From Zygnema cylindricum (lineage: Eukaryota; Streptophyta; Zygnematophyceae; Zygnematales; Zygnemataceae): a stretch of 64,000 nt of DNA. Made by a program: the position numbers and the translations under genes. This document shows, piece by piece, positions 58,366-64,000 of this stretch; positions within the stretch are counted from its first letter, which is position 1, and each line of letters opens with the position of its first letter. The stretch is from assembly GCA_037447655.1 (NCBI GenBank), contig JBBHKE010000403.1, forward strand, positions 190,501 to 254,500, in the 5' to 3' direction. The notes under the pieces are model-generated. The model ran no database searches, was not told the DNA's origin, and saw only the letters and a list, made by a program, of their open reading frames with translations.

Positions 58366-58929
58366 CAGAGGTCGCAAACGGTCAACCAAAACCGTGACCG
58401 ACCGTTAACTGACCGCTCGCGCTGGATCCAGAACGGATTCGGTTGCCAAATTTTGGGGGCTGGGCGGTTGCGGTCGGTTGATTCACCAGAAAAAAAAATG
58501 GTCGGTTACGGTTGGTTAACCAAAAAACAAAAAAAAAATGAAAATTCTGTACTGCCCATACAATCCAACATTATTGTACTTTGTACTCTTTGGTATCGTG
58601 GAAGTACGTGACATCATGATTAGTGTCACAAATCTGACATGGTAGTAAACACTATTCATTTCGCAAATCTTAGGGAATGCGACAAATCGTAATTATTGGC
58701 TTATTCATACGTCGTACATTAATTAAATATGTACTTTTTCGGTTACGGTCGGGCACGATTAGTCGCGAGAAATCGAGTTTCGGTTAACTTTTATTTTTGT
58801 AAACGCCGGTCGGTTAACGGTTAACAATTTGGAGCGTGACATAACCCGATCGGGCGTCGGTTACTTAGATTTTGAAAAAATAAAACGGTCGGTTTCGGTT
58901 ATGTAAAATTTTGACTTTTGCGACCTCTG
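58366..58929. mobile_element. Non-autonomous hAT-like element 2 (564 bp)
   Basis: Ends CAGAGGTCGCAAA and TTTGCGACCTCTG, flanked by perfect 8-bp duplications CTTTCGAC (58358-58365 and 58930-58937). The interior is rich in GGTTAACGGTCGGT-like short repeats, and there is no transposase. Confidence 0.9.
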
Positions 58930-59149
58930 CTTTCGACTGACTGAGAAAACGACAAAAATCGTTAGTAATTTTGGCCAGAAATTTTGGCGTACAAAAATTA
59001 TTGCCTTGTCACACCAAAAAATCCCCGATGACCAAAAACAGATTTGAAACTTTGGGGAGAGTACACACGAAAGTGTACCTATCATTTGTAGAATTAACCA
59101 TTCTAATTTCAACCCAAAATTATGACTTAAGGTACGGCGCCATGTACTT

Positions 59150-60371
59150 GTAACTTAGTGAGCTTACTTTGTATTTTAGCGCGGATCCGTCGGATCCGGA
59201 TTTCAGGTGTCCCTATGTGTTTGCTCGAAATTGTTACTTAAGTTTCTGACGACTGTATACGTCGACAACACCCGTGACGGATGTCACCGTGTTCAATTTG
59301 TCTTTACCGCACCATATTTTTTCGAAACTTTTTAAAGCCTTGTTGTTCAAATCGATTTTTTCCTTTTTTGCGATTGAAACATATAATTCGTGACTTTTGA
59401 AAAAATTGCAAAAAATCGTGATGTACTTTTTGTCCGGTAAACTGAACGGCTAATTTACGGAAAGTGTACGGTATTTTACGATAGCTGTATAATTTTGTAC
59501 GATAAATGTACGGAATTTGACGAAAAGATACGTTGCACTTCGTAGTACTTTCTGTCTGGTAATCTGAACATAAATTTTACGGAAATATACGGAATTGTAC
59601 CAAAAATGTACGGACTATTACGAAAAGATACGGAAAATGTACGAAAAATTGTACAAACTGCGGTATATGTGAAATTTATTTTTGTTTACATGTACGGAAT
59701 AGTACGGACAAAAATTCATTAACGATTTTTACGATTTTAAAGGTTCAATGCGTTTGTTACGTATTATTCGTCGCGATTCAATCGTTCGCACTAAAATCTG
59801 TGAACAACTATGTTTTGAAGCGCCGCAAGACGCATCGTAATTTTTGAAACGATTTGGCATGTCGCATGTCATTGCGTGACATCGAAGACGTATAACCTTG
59901 CAGACGTGGCTGTACGACATGCCTTTGCGTAAACCTCTCCTGTTCGGCCGCCATGACTTCGCAAATTTTTCACCTTTACGTGATATGACACTGCACCGTC
60001 GAGACCCCTTCAAACAAAAAACCGTACAAAGCGCATGCGGACAAAAATGAACAGCCCTGTACTTTTTTCAGTCGTCAAAAACTTTTGAAAAAAAATCACG
60101 TGGGAACATGTTTTCCTATTTGTGTAAACGATTCTACTTTGCTTAAAACACATTGCTGATATGGTTTATGATAAGTTTGAAGATGACGTGACACTGGGTC
60201 GAAAAAACACAAGACAAATTTTCGTACATACTAAGTTCGAGAAATGACGCAAATTGTACTCTACAAAATTGCCATTTCTTCGTACGGTTTAACTTAGGCG
60301 GTACGGCGCTAAGTTTGAAAGGAAAACGACAGAGAAAAACCCGAACTTAGCCACATGGGGCCGTACCCTTA
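59150..60371 (+). repeat. Dispersed repeat copy b
   Basis: Begins with TTTTAGCGCGGATCC and GGTGTCCCTATGTG (also at 52097-52377, inverted) and ends CCCTTAG next to MITE copy 3, as copy a ends next to MITE copy 2. Confidence 0.65.
59423..59666. repeat. 122-bp duplication rich in GTACGGA words
   Basis: GTACTTTNTGTCNGGTAA recurs at 59423 and 59545, a 122-bp period. The units are diverged and full of TACGGAA/TGTACGG words continuing to about 59720. Confidence 0.75.
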
Positions 60372-60384
60372 GTCCTAACAATAC

Positions 60385-60607
60385 TACTCCGTGTATCGCT
60401 ATTAGTGTTGATATTTTTTTCGGCGCTTAAAACATCTTTTCTCCGTACACATTTGTCCAATTTTCAATTCAAGACCGTCAATCGGAAGCTGAGAAACTTA
60501 CCTTTCAATCGCAAACTTCATATTTAAAAACCGACAAGCGTGTATGGAGATAAGCTTTTTAAAGAGACGAAAAATACATTAACACTAATAACGATTCACT
60601 GTGTAGT
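60385..60607. mobile_element. MITE copy 3 (opposite orientation)
   Basis: Ends CTCCGTGTATCGCTATTAGTGTT and AACACTAATAACGATTCACTGTG. The centre is the reverse complement of the centre of copy 1. Confidence 0.75.
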
Positions 60608-61700
60608 TAAGTAAATCAGCCACAATACGGCACGGTGGAAGACGTAAATTAGTGTAGTTAACAGTAATAATTGTGTTAGTGCCTATAATACACCTACACT
60701 AATGACGATTGGCTTATGTTTCTTATATGGATGATCTTCTTGACATTATCATTTTTTTGTATGTTCCATTTGTTCAATCAAGTATATGTGTTGATATTTG
60801 ATCCGAGAACATCAGTTCATATGAAAAAGAATATTGATGTGATAAGAGTAATATCACATAGACTCAACTTATTTTTGTCACATAATAAAAATTCAAATTA
60901 CTGGCAGATACCATCATATCAAAAAATATAGAATACACTTAATGAAATAATGCACGATGATAAACCATCTAATACATGGAAAAGAGAAAAAGAAAAGGCT
61001 GAAACGGAGGTGAAAATTGACACACAAGATTGAAAAAAACATTAAAGAAAAAACAACTGCGAAAAGAAAATGACATACAAAAAAGACAAACTCGAGGACC
61101 AATGAACAACATAAAAGACAAAATCAAGGACTCGGAAAAAAAGAAAAGCGCTTACCCAAAACCAATGGCAATAAATTGAAATTTAACAAAGCCACCAAAC
61201 TAAAATACTCTCGAAATCTTTATGCAAACATTAAACACAATTTGTGAAACAAAGAAAAATCAACCACCGAAACAACCAATAAAACATTCGAACAGGGATT
61301 CTTTTTAGATGTTTTTTTAGGTTTTAAGGGTTTTTAGGATTTTTAGGGTTTCAACAGAGTTTTCTTTTGCAGTCTTTCCCTCAAGAGCCTTTTTTCTTAA
61401 AAACCAAAAAGAAGTAAAAAAATAAGAAATTATTCTGCATGATTTCATTAGTATCCAATTTTAATAAGAAAACTCACATCTATACAAAACCTCATACAAC
61501 GTTTCGAATAAAAAAGGAAAGACGAAAAAGTATAATCAAATAATGATCGTCTTTTACGTCAGTAAATTTTATTTTTACAAACCTAAACTAAAATTGCATT
61601 AATTGCACAAAAAAAGACTACAACATTCGTAATCGAATAATAATAGTACATTTAAACCAGAGATTTAAAGGCAAAAAAAAATTACCTATTTAGGATAATT
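60608..61700. other. No recognisable gene
   Basis: AT-rich. Contains TTTTTAGG / TTTTTAGGGTTT words at 61310-61350 that resemble plant telomere units but are too few and irregular to call a telomeric array. Confidence 0.4.
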
Positions 61701-62060
61701 TCTTTACTTTCTACTTCTCTTGGTAGAATGCTTTTATTTCCAAACTTTTTTACCTTTCAAAATTACTGACTTATTTGACTTCCAAATTTAGCAATTTCGA
61801 GTAACAACTTTCCAACCACTACTTTTCGAAAACTACTTTCATATTGGCGCTTTCAATTTACAACATTCAAAAGTAAAACTTCTCAAACTAAAACTTTCAA
61901 ATTTTAAAAATTAAAAACTAGAACTTTCAACTTTCCACCTCAAGTTATCGAATTACGACTTCCAAATGACTGTTTTCAAACAGAAAAAAGTCAAAATCAC
62001 AACTTTTGACTTCCATCCAATTTTTGAATCATCGCCTTTCAAATTCCCAAACGATATTTC
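61700..62060. repeat. Low-complexity region of CTTTCAA/ACTTCCAAA words
   Basis: Irregular repetition of AACTTTCAA, GACTTCCAAA and TTTCAAA words with no fixed period. It is an old, degenerate simple-sequence region. Confidence 0.6.
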
Positions 62061-62104
62061 GAAAAAATAGTACGATTCAACTTACGAAATTTGAATCGAA
62101 TTAT

Positions 62105-62305
62105 TTTCCATTCTATAACAATCCAACGGCACCGAACACCCGAGATCACTTCCTATAGTCTCCGGTATTGTAAGGGCTTCAGACATGACACGTGTCACAT
62201 CCTTATTTTGGTTTTCCATGAGTTCCTCTAAAGCTTCAAGACCGAAATTTGGTATTTCTTTGACTCTTAAGTCGAGAGAGTCACATGAGAAACCCTGGAG
62301 GGTGA
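62105..62305 (-). other. Possible orphan exon, unknown protein
   Basis: On the minus strand a frame runs from an acceptor-like TTTCACCCTCCAG near 62295 through SLDLRVKEIPNFGLEALEEL with a sequence composition more like coding DNA than its surroundings. I do not recognise the protein. It lies downstream of translocator exon copy 2 on the same strand but does not look like the next translocator exon. Confidence 0.3.
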
Positions 62306-62339
62306 AAGAAAAAAAAAGGGCAAAAAATTTTAAGGGAAA

Positions 62340-62420
62340 AAAGAAAAAAAAGAGGCAAAATGTTTGAGGATGAAAGAAAAAAAGACAAAACGTCGGGGAG
62401 GAAGAAAGAAAAAAAAGGAA
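62340..62420. repeat. GAAA-rich purine tract
   Basis: Runs of GAAAAAAAG and GAAGAAAG end exactly where the right copy of the direct repeat begins. Confidence 0.7.
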
Positions 62421-64000
62421 AATGGAAAAAAAACCATGAAAACTTGCATTGTTCTGAACCACTTAGAAAAAATATTCAAACATGTTCATAAGAAACTTAT
62501 GCATTACTGCACAAAAAATCAAAATTGTTGCGTCGGAGAACCAAATTAGCGCGGATGCAATTGTTTCTCACCCTGGTTTCAGACTCACCAGCCTGATTGG
62601 ACGGAACCATCCCTAGTATTTTGTATCAAAAAAAACTAGGAACAAAAAAAATCCAAGCATGTTTTAAACATACAAGTGCTGTACGGAAATATCAACATTA
62701 GTACGGATGATGTACCAACCTGATTGGATAGGACCAGCCGTAGAGTTTTGCATCCAGTATATACTTATTGTAAATAATGACTGCAAAGCTGAGAGAAATC
62801 CAAATAATGACATAAAAGTAACTCACTAGAGCAGATCCTAAAAGAGATTGTTTGCCGCCGGACATCTCAGATTTTGCTATGGCTTGTACACTTTTTATGG
62901 CTTTATCCATGGCTTCTACTAGGGTTTTCCTGGGAGTTTTACAGGTTATTTATAGTTTATTTATAGTAATAGGGTTTTACCTCCCAGTTTTCACTAGGAT
63001 TGTTACTAAGGTTTTAAAAAGGGTAATAATAATAGCTTATAATAGCTTTATTGCAGAACGTTGGACATCTTTTGATCCATGGTATTACTTAAAAGCAGAA
63101 ACCCTAAAAAAAAGTCAAAAAATGTCTTAAAAACTCCTAAAGAATACTAAAAAAAGAGTAGGAAAACTAAGAAAAACACTACAAAACACTGAAAAAAGAG
63201 TGGACAAGGTTAAGAAACGACAAACTGTAAAAGATTATAATTTGCTGAAAAAAGGAAGTACTTTGAATTAAAATCAAAAAATCTTGAGTAAAAACAAACA
63301 AAAACGGAAAAATAACAGATATGGTTGTAACGGATAAAATGTACACTGAAACGCACGTGAGAACAGGAAAACAAAAAAAAATGTGACTTATTTTTGGTCC
63401 AAAGTACAAATGGGCCTGGAATCTATGTAATACCGTACGTCATTATTGAGCATAGGTATTTTCGCATGTGCTAAAGTTATAGTTATTTTCTGTCGTTTTC
63501 CTCCATAACTTAGAAAAAAACGAGAAAATCCGCAGCCGTACCAAAAAATAGAAATTTCCACCGTACAGGTTGCGTTACCCTGAAACTTTATACATACAGT
63601 AGTTTGTCGTCTAGCGCGATATAATTTGACGTTTAGCGCATTTCGACCCACTTTCGCGTCCTTTCAACACATGTTCAAACTTTACATCAAATCGCCTCGC
63701 GAGGTGACTTGAAATAAAGTCCAATAAAGTGAGCGAATAGGCAGACACTTTCGCACGTGTCTGCATTTTTTTACATTTTTTGTGCGCTGAGTACCAAAAA
63801 GAAACACACTGCACGTTTCCAGCATGTGCGTAATGTTTTGCGTGCGCTGATCCGTACAGGGGGCGTCTCTCTCAAAAGCACGTGTCTTCACACATACGGC
63901 GTATGAAAAACATTGGCCACTTGTCGGCAAGTGGGAAGACGATAAACGAAACCGCAAATTCTGTGCGACAGCGAAAGGTATTTAGGGTTTCGACACGTCG
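62421..64000. repeat. 1580-bp direct repeat, right copy (cut by window end)
   Basis: Same sequence as 54418-55997 as far as read, offset 8003. The true right boundary is outside the window. Confidence 0.95.
62720..62910 (-). CDS. First exon of a TPT-family translocator (copy 2)
   Basis: The same 191 bp as 54717-54907, with ATG at 62910 and the GT donor at 62719-62718. The downstream context on the minus strand differs after about 300 bp (GAAA-rich tract and the unknown possible exon, instead of the AATGAC satellite). The two copies therefore cannot both sit in their original gene context. No second exon was recognised here either. Confidence 0.75.

Noticed and set aside
61310-61350. Interstitial telomere array
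   Set aside because: Only a few irregular TTTTTAGGG-like words.

Overview
This is a eukaryotic, repeat-dominated stretch with no complete host gene. The only host-like coding segment I recognise is the first exon of a sugar-phosphate/nucleotide-sugar translocator of the plant TPT family. It lies on the minus strand, with telo-box-like AAACCCTA motifs upstream, and it is present twice. With the Ty1/copia elements, this points to a green-lineage (streptophyte) genome of large size. The species cannot be fixed from the sequence.

Layout. 1-3.1 kb: several tandem satellites (units of about 209, 50, 63 and 150 bp). 3.1-4.2 kb: a solo copia-type LTR. 4.3-19.2 kb: a broken piggyBac-type transposase gene. 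It is split into three pieces by a solo LTR (5896-7104) and by a tandem copia array of family A (7367-18220, minus strand). 19.9-47.96 kb: a copia element of family B (plus strand) that carries other insertions. Its interior holds an LTR fragment of family D and a 17.8 kb tandem array of family C elements that share LTRs (22956-40804, minus strand). Its 3' LTR is split by a complete family E copia element (42184-47611, minus strand) with a perfect 5-bp target duplication. All copia coding regions seen here are broken by stops or frameshifts.

48-64 kb: a 1.07 kb solo LTR of another family, a Tc1/mariner-like MITE family in three copies, two non-autonomous hAT-like elements with perfect 8-bp target duplications, a dispersed repeat of about 1 kb, a hexanucleotide satellite, and a 1580-bp direct repeat (54418-55997 and 62421-64000, offset 8003 bp, no difference seen) that carries the translocator exon.

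Outstanding observations. (1) Directly after each of the two 10-N gaps the sequence is an exact mirror image (reversed, not complemented) of sequence a little further right: 75 bp at 7709 and 281 bp at 51801. No known DNA process does this, so it is most likely an assembly or gap-filling error. (2) Families B and C have a primer-binding site that matches the anticodon arm of initiator tRNA-Met, the half-tRNA arrangement known from Drosophila copia, and their gag reading frame starts inside the LTR and runs through this site. (3) LTRs of three families carry a tRNA-like B-box segment in antisense. (4) Copia units are arranged as LTR-sharing tandem arrays twice in one locus.
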